Shown here in pieces: positions 52,721 through 64,000 of a stretch of DNA of 64,000 nucleotides (within the stretch, counting starts at the first letter, position 1; each line of letters starts with the position of its first letter). A model generated the notes under the pieces. It did no database searches and was not told where the DNA came from. It was given only the letters and a program-made list of their open reading frames with translations. This DNA comes from Serinus canaria (lineage: Eukaryota; Chordata; Aves; Passeriformes; Fringillidae): the NCBI RefSeq assembly GCF_022539315.1, contig NC_066322.1, positions 17,432,765-17,496,764 on the forward strand, written 5' to 3'. The translations under genes were made by a program, and so were the position numbers.

Positions 52721-52829
52721 GAGGTGTCTAAATGCGGAGGTAAGTAATAAGCAGGTATTGACTTCTATTGAGATCAGTATCGAGATTTGTTGACCCAAAG
52801 AGGTTACAATTGACTGAAGAGTGGGGCAG
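52721..52829. repeat. Old interspersed repeat, copy A
   Basis: The segment containing 'gtattgacttctattgag', 'tttgttgacccaaagagg' and 'attgactgaagagtgggg' aligns by eye with 57116-57215 at roughly three quarters identity over about 85 bases. The 'attgacttc.attgag.tcag' core resembles an ancient sauropsid LINE-tail word that I know as frequent in reptile genomes. I cannot name the family. Confidence 0.5.
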
Positions 52830-52989
52830 TAAATCTTGTTATTGAACTAAAAGCTGAAGTCAATATATGTATTATTATAAACATTTTTCTTTTGGAAGAG
52901 ATAATAAGGGTGGAGTGGTTTAAGACTTTAGATTTATATGGCCATGATAGCATACAGTTCTTTTATTTAGTCAGAGGAGAAAAATGCCT

Positions 52990-53088
52990 GGAGGGAGGTT
53001 GTGGGGGGATTTTTGGTGGGTTTTTTGGTGATTTTTTTGTTTGGTTGGTTGGTTTTTGGAGTTGTGTTTTTGTGTGTGTGTGTGCGCC
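52990..53088. repeat. G/T-rich low-complexity tract with short (TG)n
   Basis: The plus strand consists almost entirely of G and T, including 'ggagggaggttgtgggggg', (GGTT)n and a (TG)8 run at 53071-53086. Confidence 0.9.
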
Positions 53089-53999
53089 TTTTAAAAAAAT
53101 TTATTCATTTATTTTTACTACAGCTTCACCAATCATGCCAAAGCAGTAAAGCCTGTATCAACTTTCACATCATAAACCCTTATTCTCATTGTTTTATAAC
53201 TCAGCTATAAAGGTTATTTTCAGATTGAAATTTGGCCTGCAAGCTCTTTGGCTAAGAATCATTTTTTTCCCCAGAAGGGTGAAAGGAATAAAGATGATCT
53301 ATTGAACTATTTATTGAATTTTAGAGGAGCACAGAAAATACGTGTTGTGATTTTTATATAATTCAAGATTTAGATTGTATTCCTTATTGAATATTATTTT
53401 CTGCATAAAGCTAGGATTTACTTGATCATAAAGGTGGTGGCTGAAAATGTTCTTTCAGTGCTTTCAAACACTTGCTAATATTAATCCATGCCTTGTATTG
53501 TAAACAAGTATGATTTTTATGATTTTTATATTTTAGTCTGTTCTATTATGCTCTGGTCAGTACATTATGTTTTAGGTTATTACTTGAAAAAATAAAGAGG
53601 AGACAGAGCACAGAAGTAAACAGAAATCCATCCATCTCAAGACATTAAACTTATTAATTAAAATCATATACATCCTATAGTGAGTGACTGACTGAAGAAA
53701 TAGCTGTTGAATTGCAATTTTATAACATTTATGTCTGTTAGTATCTTGCCAGTAGAAATGATCCTTCAGTAACTCAAAAATCCTCTAACAAAAATAATTT
53801 GTTGCTTTCCATTGCAGAAACCATCTGCCTCCTTCCTCAGTTCACAAGACCCTCTTATGTTTCTCTAGGATTCAGGAACTTGTACTAATTTAGGAGACTC
53901 ACTGCATCTCTTTAGCAGCACAGGCTACGATAAATGCATCAAACATCCTCTCTGCTCTTTGTACTGGCTTGCTGTGAATTTAAAAACAAACCCAGGTTG

Positions 54000-54290
54000 G
54001 CACCCTTGTCCTGGAGTCAGTGCCCAGGGGCTGCCCCAGGCTGGCAGTGGAGCCCTGGCTGTGCGCGGTGCCCGCGCTGTGCCCGGCACGGCAGCGCTGC
54101 TCTTTGGGGCAGGAGGGGAGCTTCCTTCTGCAGAGGGGAATAACCAGCCCAGCCAGCCCCGGGTCCCAGCTCTGCTCTGCTGCCTGGTGAGGTTCTCCCT
54201 GCTGCTGACACTTGATTCAGTTCCCTTCTGTGCTCCCACCCTGGTGGCATCCCTTGCAGTGGCATTCTGAGCTGGGAATTACTGCACTGT
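54000..54290. other. Small GC-rich patch with a CpG cluster
   Basis: About 290 bases of GC-rich DNA in AT-rich surroundings, with CpGs concentrated at about 54062-54096 ('gtgcgcggtgcccgcgctg' and following). It is too short and too weak in CpG to call a promoter. Frames are open on both strands by chance. Confidence 0.4.
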
Positions 54291-54990
54291 GGCTGATGGC
54301 CAGGACCTTTTCCCTCCTTGCAGAAGTTCTCCTGCTGTCTCTGTATATCTTCATGGAAATATCATGGAAATTATCTGCTCTTCTGTCAGACCTCAGTATG
54401 GTGAAAGAGACCTTGAGAAGTGTACCTCCCACAAGAGCAGTATTTCCAAATGACCTGCAGAAAAAACCAGACTTGCTTTGAACTGAGTGCTATTTCCTCT
54501 CTCTGTTTATGCAGTTTCTGTTCTGGAAATGTGTAGGAGGGAAGGGTAATTGTCTCACCCTCAGTTTTGCCCCATTTAAAATATGCATGCCGATAAACTC
54601 TGTTTCTCTAACTAAAACTATATGACCTGAGGCCTTAGCTTTCCATAGGGCTGACATTGCTTTGGGTCCTTTGTCTTTTGTCCTTTAAGTAGCAAAAAGT
54701 GAAAATACAGAAAAAAACCACTTTGTAATCCCTAAATATGTCATAGCTACATTTTCCTCCATAATGTGGAGTGACCATTGTGCTCACAGTGCATCAGGAG
54801 TGCAGCTGGCTGGGGATGCTGGTAGTGGCACACAGTGCAGTGGCCTTCCTCCTAAACATCAGCTTCTGCTCAGCTTGCACTCTTACCCAATATGGACAAG
54901 CAGACTGGGACATTTTTGCTTATTTCATCACAATGACATTAATTAATCTGTTTGAGTTTAGCCAGAGAAAGTTGCTATGAAGAAGTTTGG

Positions 54991-55018
54991 CTTAGGGTAC
55001 CTTGGGCCTTAGGGTACC
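54991..55018. repeat. Partial tandem duplication with 17-bp period
   Basis: CTTAGGGTACC occurs at 54991-55001 and again at 55008-55018. The two perfect 11-mers are separated by six bases. Confidence 0.9.
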
Positions 55019-57115
55019 AATCACCATCAACCAAATCTATGGATTTTTGTGCTTTGTCTGAGGCTCTTCATTCACTACAAGACAATGTACTTCAACACTG
55101 TCTCTATAGTAGATGAAGGAAATTTTTTTTCAAAAGCATGCATGTCCCTGGAAGCATGCTTTGAGAAACCACAGCATCTGGCTGTACTTTCCCCACCTTG
55201 TTGCAATTTCTGTCTGTAGATGCTGATGCATTTAAATTTGTTGCCATTTCCAAGCTATTATAAAGGCTATAGATGAAAATCTTCTATAGCTACGAAGTGC
55301 CCACATATTTATTCAAACCTACTGAAATTTCATTCATTTCCACTCCCAAGACAGCTTCCAGCCTTCCCCTATGGATATGCATGCTGTTTAATGGCACATG
55401 AATTAGCATGTCTGCTTGTTGGCACCAGTGTGGTAATGGTGGCAGTTGCTGATAAAGCTCATTAGATGGAAATAAAGGATCTCAAGTAAGTTAATGGTGA
55501 AAAACATCTGAATTTAGTAGGAGTAGATCTGTAAGCATAAAATGACTGTATAATATATTGAGCTTCAGCATGGTCAGGCTCTGGTTTGTGGCTTCTTCTT
55601 GTCAGGAGATTTTTTAAAATTCAGTTTATTATGTAATTTTATTTTAGAAAATCACCTACTTTTTGGTGTATGAGCTGTCTAAAAACTTTGCTGGTCTCTA
55701 TTTAAAATGTGCTTTTAGCAAGTGAATTGAAATCTGGATTTGTGAAGTTGATGGGAAAATCTACTTATGATGACATCCTTTTCCTCTAGCTCGTGCTGGC
55801 CAACTCTGCTGCTTCTGAATGAGATGAACCTTTTTGAATATATACAATTTAAGCACAGTATTGTCAGATAATACAAAAATGCATATTCAACCAATGAGCA
55901 TTGGGCTGAATGTCCCATCTGAAAATGACAGCTTCTTTTCCACTTTGAAAACAGTGCTTGTGCATTTATTTTCCCATAAAGACAGCTTTGCCTTCTTTGG
56001 TCAAACTGAACTATTTTTTGTTTACAATGCAAGGTAGTATGGTGTCAGAGCAGGGCCATGCTTATCTAATGTGGTTTTTAGAAGAAATAGGCTAGGGTGA
56101 TTTATATGGGGCTTATTAGTGTTCACAAAGACAGCCAGATCATGACTGATTCAATCATAGTTTGCTCCTTCTGATTTTTCACTATTCAGAAATTACTGTG
56201 TTTAAGCTCGAGATGTGCTGCTCTCACCACTGTTTGCCAGAGTGGGATTAGCGGTAGAATAATGTTGAGCCAGACAAACTCACGAGGCAAAGTTACTCAC
56301 TTTAAAAAAAAGAGATGGAATTAGTGGGTGATGTGGGTGAAAATCTTTCCAGTATCACAAGCCTTGCAAGCCCAAAGAATGTTTTTATTGGAGTCAGTGG
56401 GGGATGTTCAAACAATGAGAAGTTGAAGAGCAAAATGTGATTCTAGCTGATTCTTGATCTTGCTGGGGGAGGCAGTGCTTTGATTTCTTTCAGGAAAGCA
56501 CAGTGCACACCTGTGGTATTATATAAAACATTACATAATTATGAGAATAACACCCTGAATTTTCTCCCTCCAGCTCTGGCCTGGTCCACCTCTAATGAAG
56601 CAGCAAGCGAGTGGTGACTTATGTTCAGATCTGTCTTTGTGCCTTAGCTTGCAAAGTGTGTGAATTTTGTACACGTTGCCCTTGGCATTTATTTTCTGGA
56701 GTTGCTTTTGCTTGTTTCAGGGAAAAAGCCTAATAATGTTCCCTTAAAATAAGTTTACTGTTCAGGCCAGATTGTTGCCTTTTCTTTCCTGCCATGCTTG
56801 CAGCCTAATTGTATTTAATATCACAGTTCAGGGCTTTCCTCTCTCTGCTCCTTGTCACTCAGAGGTATTTAAAAGAGGATTTAAACCATCTATTTTTTCT
56901 ACTTAATCCTTGATCCCTTCTGCCCGCCCCCTGCCCAAGCTTGCTCATTCACTGGAAATAGCAACCTATGTCCACATTTTACTGCTCTAGTTTATAGTAA
57001 TTTTGTCTTATGCCTTTGGAGTATAAATGATTGTTCAATTCAGACATTCAAAATGAAAGTGAAGTTGCCAGTGGAAACGGGTGACTCATTATACAATGAG
57101 TGAGTACAAATAAAA

Positions 57116-57215
57116 AGGTGCCTGAGTATAATAATCAGAAGATATTGACTTTTGTTGAGGTCGGGATCACAATTTATTAACCCAAGAGGTAAATATTGAC
57201 TGAAACTTTGGGCAG
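57116..57215. repeat. Old interspersed repeat, copy B
   Basis: It aligns with 52721-52829 through 'atattgacttttgttgag', 'atttattaacccaagagg' and 'attgactgaaactttggg'. It has the same orientation as copy A, with small indels. Its boundaries are approximate. Confidence 0.5.
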
Positions 57216-60200
57216 GTTTTTTTCCCCCTCTTCCTTATAGCCAAGAGAAGACTGTAGAGAATTTGCTAAATAACTCCATCTGCCTGCACAGTGAGATGGA
57301 GACTTTTGCATTTTGCCTGCAGTTTTATGCTCATCTTTTGTTCTGGCTCTCCCAAGGGCAAAACGATTTATGGCGTATTTTAGAGGAATATTTAAAATCA
57401 TGCTAATTGCTGTTTCTTTGTCATTAATTCTGCTCTTGACAAGCCAGAATCCTTCTCCTGAAACAGTTTTTGCTTCTGAGCACTTCTGCAGATCATCCCA
57501 GCCCCAGACTGGCTGTCTGCAGTTTCTTTTCTGTCCTGGCCATTGCCCTGTCTGATGTCTTGGGGATCATTGTTTTTGTGTGTGTGTCTAAAAACACCGG
57601 CGCGTGTTTTCAGCTGCTGTGTGAAGCAGCCATCAGACAGATGCCCTTGGGAACGGTGACTCCTTGTGCTGCTGACATTCTGTTCACTCTCTAGAAGGGG
57701 CTGTACAATCAAATTATTTGCCAGAGCAGAAGCAGCTCCCTCGTTTGGCTGAAACGAGCACCCTGAAAGCTCTATTCTGCTGCCTTGGAAAACCAGGCTT
57801 TTCCAGGTTTCCTCCCTCTCTGACTGCTCTATGCTCTAGGGACTACACAGTTTGTGCTGAAGGATATGTTTGGGGTTTGTGTTTGGCACTTGAGCCTTTT
57901 CTGAGCAGGGCATTGCCACACCTGGGCAATGTTTAGAGCCCTTGTCCTTGCTGTCTTCCAAGCTAAAAGATATAGTGCTGGGAGAATTATTGAGACTTTC
58001 TACTCTTATAGGCTAATTTCTAGATTTGCTTCTTTTCTGTCCTGCCTTTCCTCCCTCTCCTTCTCCTTCCTCAGTCTTTTATTTTGTCAAATAATCTGCC
58101 TCTTTTTCAGTGTTCTCATTGCCCATTGTCTTGTGGTTTTGCTCCTGCATCCTCCTCAGGTAAGATCTTTTTTTGTTTAGAGTCTGATTTACATGAATAA
58201 TGCCTCAGGATAATCAGGCAGGGTTGAATTTTCACACAATTTTAAATACTATAAAAGCTCCAGTGAGCTTTTAGCAGGAGAGGTCTGATTAGTGAGCACT
58301 GGAAAAGTGTTCTGAACCTGCTGATAAAATTTATCTGTGAAAAAGGGACTGCAAAGTGTTAGTATCACATTGTTGTATATGGGAGCAAAGTCTTAAATCA
58401 AACTTTGTAATCCATGGATTTTGGTAGAAGTGTGGATATCTGCATTGCAAACAAAAGCCTACTGAAAATACCTTAGTGCCTCTGCAGGGCCTTCAGAATG
58501 GACCCACAGATTCCTGAGCATTCACGGACCCCAGACTGGAAGCTACAGCATAAAATCAGGTTAATGTTCTGGGAGGATCTTCCCTGCTGAAGCTCAGCTT
58601 TGCTGAGCTGAGGAACCTGCTCCAAATGGTGACACAGGCTGATTTAAACAGTGCTTAAATCACTCTGTGGTGTTAGAGACTCGAGTGCTGCTGCTGCACC
58701 TTGGAGACTCCAAGTCTATGCTGCACACTTCTGTGTGTCTGACTTGTGTCTGGTGGAATGCAGCCTGCATGACCCCATCCATGGACTCCCATTACCTCTA
58801 CCAGTGAGGCCCATAAAAAACTTTTGGGCTCAGACCAAAGTAAAAGGGCCAGAGGAAATGAGTTTAAAAGCCTGAGCACATCTCCCAATGGACATAACAG
58901 TCCACATCACAAAATTTATATACATAATTTAAAATAATTGGCAACTTTAGGAAGCAAAGCAAAGAGCAAAACTGAGCTACTTTAGCTGATTATTTATGAC
59001 CACCTTTTTGTCTCAGATGTTTCTGTAAGGAAAATCTTGCCCGTTTGCTAGTTCAAATCACTAATGCTGAACCTGAACTGCTCTGTTCTCTGCTCTAAAT
59101 GAGAATCACACATTCACTGTCTATTTAACAAGTGCATTTGCTGTATTTTTAAATTTAAATGATTTGTCTCCCTTTATTTCCCAGTGCTTGGGTGAAGACT
59201 CTGTCCCTAGACTCTGCTACCTCTCTATTGCCCTCTAAGTACTTCATATGAAAGGTCATAGGCTCGCAATACTGACTCCTTGCAAAGTTCAACTGGCTCT
59301 CTTTTGTAGGCTAAAGCCATTCCCCATCTCTGTAGCAAGGGAGGTCCCCTGGCAGCAAAACAAATGTGGTTAGTTATGTGTGGCATGAACCTCAGCTGCA
59401 GTGGGAGCTGAGCTCCGGAAAACATGTAATGGTAATGTATCGAGAATTACAAGGCTAACCCATCAGCCTCTCTCAAGAAATTTAACTCTGAAATGTTTTA
59501 TTTTGCCTAGGGAAAGTCTGTTTGGGTCTATCACCTGGTTTCCAGGAAGGTCCAGCTCTTCCCCCTCCCCTGCTCCTTAGCAGGACGGATGGCATGTAAA
59601 GAGGTCAAAGAGACTCGCAGTGCAGAGCCATAAATCAGTGGTTCAGCTTAGAGGAGAGCCCAAAAGGCTTCTGCTCATCTGGTGTAAACTGAGTCATTCT
59701 GCTGCAGTCAACAGAGGATCTGACAGCAGCACATTTGCCTCAAGAGCTTCAGAATTCCCACTTTAGGTCTATCTAACTGGTATTTCAGACCTTCTTTCTC
59801 TGTTGTCAATGACAGAGATTTTATTAATATCTTAATAAATATATTTCAACTACTGCTCCATAGAATATCCAAGCTTCCCTCCCTGCCCACAAATAAGATG
59901 TTACATATATGTGATTATAAAAATACCAGTAGCCAATTTAGTTTAATTTAAATTTAGATTTTGCCCTAAACAAATACTGATGTGCCCTGTATATTTTTAC
60001 TGCCAGATCATGATTTACTAACTCCGTTTTGGGGGTTAAAGAGAGTATGACCTTGCCCCATATTAATATTTAAAGATTACCGTGCGCATGAAATCGGATG
60101 CTGACACAAGTCTCAAAGGACTAAGAGGTTTTTAATCTTTAGAAGAAGCAGTGCCACACTGAAATATGTATTACTACATTCAAAACAGAGCATGTAACAA

Positions 60201-60616
60201 ATGTCCCACTAGCAGGCATCAGAGACTGCAAATTTCATTCAGTGTAATATGGTCCACAAATACCAACTTGTTTCCAGAAGGGAAATTGCAGTGCCACGAA
60301 GGCTGATGCCTGACACCATAGCAAAGGCCAGCAGTGGCATCTCAGACACTGCAGTAAAAGAGTTTGCCATCCAGTTCTAAATGCAGGAGCCATTTAGTGC
60401 CCTTTTCAAGGCAATACATAGATTTTACTCTTTCAAAAAGGTGAAAGTTTATGTACATTTCTTTTCAAATGCAATTTAGAACAGTTTAGGAACCATGCAA
60501 TTCTTTGTTTTTACAATAGCACAAGCCTAACACATTAAAACCTCCTATTTTTTTTTAATGCAGTAAAAAAGAAAGCCAGAGCTGTTTTAATAGAAAACAG
60601 AAACAGCTGATATTTA

Positions 60617-60645
60617 AGATAAATGAATAATTTATTCATTTATCT
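60617..60645. repeat. Perfect AT-rich palindrome, 14-bp arms with 1-base centre
   Basis: AGATAAATGAATAA at 60617-60630 and its exact reverse complement at 60632-60645 flank a single T. A short (AATA)-like tract follows. Confidence 0.95.
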
Positions 60646-62839
60646 AATAATAATAATCTAATAATTCGATGCCTTTTTAAGAGCACAGTTATTTTCTTTA
60701 AAATTTCAAGCTTGGCCTATCAGCATTTTTAACATGTCTTTCCACTGCACCTAAGCTTCAAACAAAAATATGCACTAGCAAGCTGTAGAAGAGTCTAATG
60801 AATTTCAGATTGCATTTTGGGCGTACTCAGTTTGTATGAAAATGCTATAGGTGAGGTCTCTGATTACAATAGTTCCTGTGTTTGAAAACATCATGCAGGT
60901 GTTACAGGACTTGAAAGATCATGACTGAATGGCTCTATCTATTCTCCTTTTTTTAGTGAGTGACAGAGGTGGCAGCCTGCCACCCCTGGTGTGTTGTCAT
61001 ATTTCTGATAGGTAATTGCAGACTGGTGCCTCTGGGAGCTTGCTGTGGTGCTGCCAGAAAGCACTGGTCTGGTTTGGAGATAGTTCAACCAAAAGTTAGA
61101 GAGATGTAGAAGAATTTGGGTACTGGAGGTTTCCAGCCCTGAGGAATTAGGAGCCTGTGAACATGTGTGTTCATTTCCCAAATCATCAGCTGAGGGTCAT
61201 CACTATGCTTGCTGATGGGTGATGTCCACACCTCCACCAGTGGCAGTAGGCATTGAAAGGAAAAAGAACCAGAGCTATTGTTTGGAATTTAGGGAGGCAG
61301 TGCTGGAAAATTTGGTGCAAGAAGAGCAAGAGCATCCCTTCCTGGAGATGCAGCTCTCCTTGCCATGGGGCGCTGAAGGCTGACCATCCTCTCCATGGCT
61401 GTGCTGTTGATGCAGCATTGTTGTAACCTAACCCTCACCTGGTCATTTCACAAGCAGGGTACACTTTCTCTGTTCCTTTAAATCTATTAAGGCCTTTTAA
61501 CCTTCCTTTTCCCTTAGCATGCCTGTCCCAGACCCATCCTCCTTCTGTTTGTGTCCTCCCTCAGCAAGGTTATGAGCCATGGGAGCAGATGCCAGAGAAA
61601 CGTGCACCTTCTGAGAGAGTGAGTGTGAAAAAAGGGGACAGGAGAAACTGCATGGAGACTTTGCTTTCACTGCTTCCCAAACATGTGGTCTCAATTCAAT
61701 ACATTTGCCAGTCAGCTAATCTATTTCCCTCTAAATTTGGTTGTCTTGTCAGATTTTGTGGGGGCAATATTTATTGGAAGTTTTTTGGTCACTGTAAACA
61801 CAATTTGATCTATTTTATCCAAAATGAGTGTTTTTCTCTGCATGACTTACTTAGAACTTCATACTGCTAAGTCTCAAAAAAAGAATTTCAATGAGTCACA
61901 AGTGCTGCAGGATGGCATGATGCCCTTCACAGAAATAACAACTACAGATGCATAAAAAAAATTAGAATTTGAGAATCTGAAGTTCTTTGCAAAATCTGCA
62001 ACACTTTTTATTATCAGCATTACTGATAGTACAAATGAGGCTGAAGCAACAGATAAGTGTTCTGGTCCAATGAATTCACCTACTGCTTATGATCCTTCCA
62101 GTTGTATTTATAACTGTTTTGGCATTCCCCATTAAATCTCCCTAAACAGTCTTCTTGCTAGTTCAGTGCTCTCGAACAGGAAACTTGTGAGTTTGTGAGG
62201 ATTTGTACTTGATCATGAATGATTCATGAAATGAGCTTAGAAAACTAAGTTTAACATCTTATTCAATGCTGAGGAAAAAAAAGAGCATCTTCTCCCATAC
62301 TCGTAACAACTTGGCTAAAAAGGAAGTCTCAATGTCTCATTTTAAGCACTGAAATTCAGAGCATCTGTTGCCTTTCCAGCTAAACCTCATCTCTACTAAG
62401 AAGCAAGAGGAAGCATTTTAATTTACTACTGTAGCTGGTTTTGTTTTTCATTCTGCTCCTACGTTTGACCACATCCCAGCAGCACGCACAGCCGGGCTCT
62501 TGGGGCACAGCTGACAGCCAGGAACTGCCCATGTTGGTCACCATTTCTCACTGCCATTTACCAGGTGTTAGATTTTTCTCTAAAAGCTATGTCTGAGATC
62601 AGTTGATCTGGCTTATATTTTACAACTGCTTCTATATGCTCCTTAGGGCAACAGAAAGCTTAAACCCCAGGGTGTTTTATTCTAGTGCCTCTCTCTCCTT
62701 CTCCTTCTCCTCTCCCTTGACCTTTCTGTGCATGGCAGACAGAAGTGCCCCATCTCCAAAGGGTGTGTTTGGCACTCACAGCCTGGGAACACACAGCACC
62801 ATTTCCCTGCCTTGCCTGTTCCACACAGACCATGTTTGA

Positions 62840-62925
62840 ATCTTGATTTTCACACCAGTGAAATGGGGATAATTGTGTTGCTTTCATGTGCTGATAAAAG
62901 TGCCTTGTGGGAGCTAAATATTTCT
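62840..62925 (+). repeat. Possible MIR-like SINE remnant
   Basis: 'gattttcacaccagtg' followed by 'aaatggggataattgtg' and 'gataaaagtgccttg' resembles the forward MIR 3' half ('tttcctcatctgtaaaatgg', 'ggataat', then the 'aaagcgctt' region). The match is weak and short. Confidence 0.3.
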
Positions 62926-62931
62926 TTGTGG

Positions 62932-62949
62932 AACATGCCATGGCATGTT
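62932..62949. promoter_or_regulatory. Perfect 18-bp palindrome resembling a p53-family site
   Basis: AACATGCCATGGCATGTT is its own reverse complement. With one more base on each side it forms two adjacent decamers that each match the p53 half-site RRRCWWGYYY at nine of ten positions, with no spacer. Function is not shown by sequence alone. Confidence 0.3.
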
Positions 62950-64000
62950 TGGAAGCTCTGTATAGCAAAGGGTAGGAAGACAGCAGAGACATGGATCTGA
63001 TGCAAAAAAATCAGGACAAAACAGAGAAGGAGGTCCATGGTTATTTCTTTGCTGTCCTTTGTCTCCTATTCTAGATCTGCAAGTGGATAAGGATTTTTTC
63101 CCTCTTCCTTTGCTGAATGAAAAGACGACAACACAGCATACATCTAGGGACACCTGCTGAGAGAATAAAACACAATAAACATGAGCATGCTATGGTGAGA
63201 GACATATTTTGCTTGTACAATAGACATCTTGATCCAGAGTTACAGAAAGTTTAAACCCATAAATTAAAATCAATTCAAATGGTTTTGTTATTCGACCTGA
63301 GTTTTTTTGCTGTGCTTCGCAGTTTAAGCTGGAAAAATTTTGATCTCATGGTTAATAGAATTATGAAAAAGAAGAAAGTACTTCTAAATAAGGTCTTCTA
63401 AGGTGTCCCCTGGGACTATGATTTGAAACTGGTCTTGCATTAATTGCAGTTTCTCTGGCTGTTTGTTAGGCCATTGCCATGCTGCGTTAAGGTCTCGATG
63501 CTTTTATCTAGCCCTCCTCTATTCCCTGTTTGTTCTTCAGCAAGGATGAGAGGAACCCTTACAGTATGCAAATACATAATGCTTTCTGTGCTTCTTTCTT
63601 TAGAGACATAAAAGGATTTTTTAAAAAAGGCAAGTTGAATACATGGCAATAAAGACATAAATCTTCAGAAGCAGGCAAGCTACACTCCCTCTGCACTTCA
63701 CAAATGAAGCATGGTTTTTGCAAAGAAAGAGTTTGTTAGGAGAACCAGAGGAAGCAGGATTTCCATAATGATTTGCAAGAAAGAATTCTGTAACACATGG
63801 CACCGTATTTCCTTCAGAACTGCAATCCCCTTGGGACCAAATTCTTTACTACTTAATCACTGCAGTAATTAGAGATGATGTTGGCAAGTGTTCATTGAAC
63901 GTTGTGTCATTTTACATCTTAAAACATTTTGCCGTTACTTTCCATTTCCTTTATTCGCTGTGTTCTGGTCCATCCCCTGGATGATTAGACACAGCTGGCC

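Larger units (their letters stand above)
45746..64000. other. Non-coding stretch to the right edge
   Basis: Mostly unique AT-rich DNA with GC-rich patches at about 50620-50990 and 54000-54290. It contains the diverged repeat pair (52721-52829 and 57116-57215), a G/T-rich tract (52990-53088), a 17-bp-period duplication (54991-55018), palindromes (60617-60645, 62213-62229 and 62932-62949) and a MIR-like remnant (62840-62925). I see no splice-flanked coding exon here. Confidence 0.6.

Noticed and set aside
57929..58180. 83-codon hydrophobic frame ending at a donor-like 'caggtaaga'
   Set aside because: It lies in another pyrimidine-rich stretch, which by itself yields Leu/Phe/Ser-rich hydrophobic chains.
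1..64000. CRISPR arrays, tRNA or rRNA genes, operons, viral genes
   Set aside because: No regularly spaced repeats, no tRNA B-box-like 'ggttcgaatcc', no rRNA landmarks, no reverse-transcriptase or capsid-like frame. The sequence is ordinary vertebrate non-coding DNA.

Overview
The window looks like non-coding vertebrate nuclear DNA, most probably from a bird. The strongest evidence is two CR1 LINE tails, at about 18612-19110 (minus strand) and 24438-24728 (plus strand). Each carries the characteristic CR1 3' region, with the minus copy starting 'agaatgggtcaggtt' and the plus copy ending 'ctatgatgctgtg'. The low density of recognisable repeats, the AT-rich background broken by short GC-rich patches, and a few very old MIR-like SINE remnants also fit an avian or other sauropsid genome. 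There is no bacterial or viral gene organisation. I cannot name the species or the chromosome.

Left edge (1-4 kb): this is the only place where signals combine into a plausible gene end. A possible internal exon (126-266) has good splice sites on both sides and a cysteine-rich open frame. It could splice to a terminal exon at 1195, where the frame stops after four more codons. A long AT-rich tail follows, with several AATAAA signals, ending in a well-formed polyadenylation site near 3937. I do not recognise the protein.

Middle (4-45 kb): this is intergenic or intronic DNA. It holds two MIR-like remnants, the two CR1 copies, homopolymer tracts, short tandem duplications, a pyrimidine-rich stretch near 11.3-11.7 kb and GC-rich patches, the largest at about 22.7-24.3 kb and 31.8-32.7 kb. 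Two isolated exon-like segments with good splice sites are present (35995-36108 and 45610-45745). They could be 5' or lncRNA exons of a transcript whose body lies elsewhere.

Right part (45.7-64 kb): again intergenic or intronic. It has a pair of diverged copies of an old repeat (near 52.7 and 57.1 kb), a G/T-rich tract, several perfect palindromes and a third MIR-like remnant.

Nearly all open frames of 60-160 codons here are chance frames, in GC-rich or base-skewed DNA, often open in several frames or on both strands. I found no convincing complete protein-coding gene, no tRNA or rRNA gene and no CRISPR array. I also see no clear previously undescribed system. The items most worth checking are the left-edge gene model, the two isolated exon candidates and the perfect 15-bp hairpin at 38901-38935.
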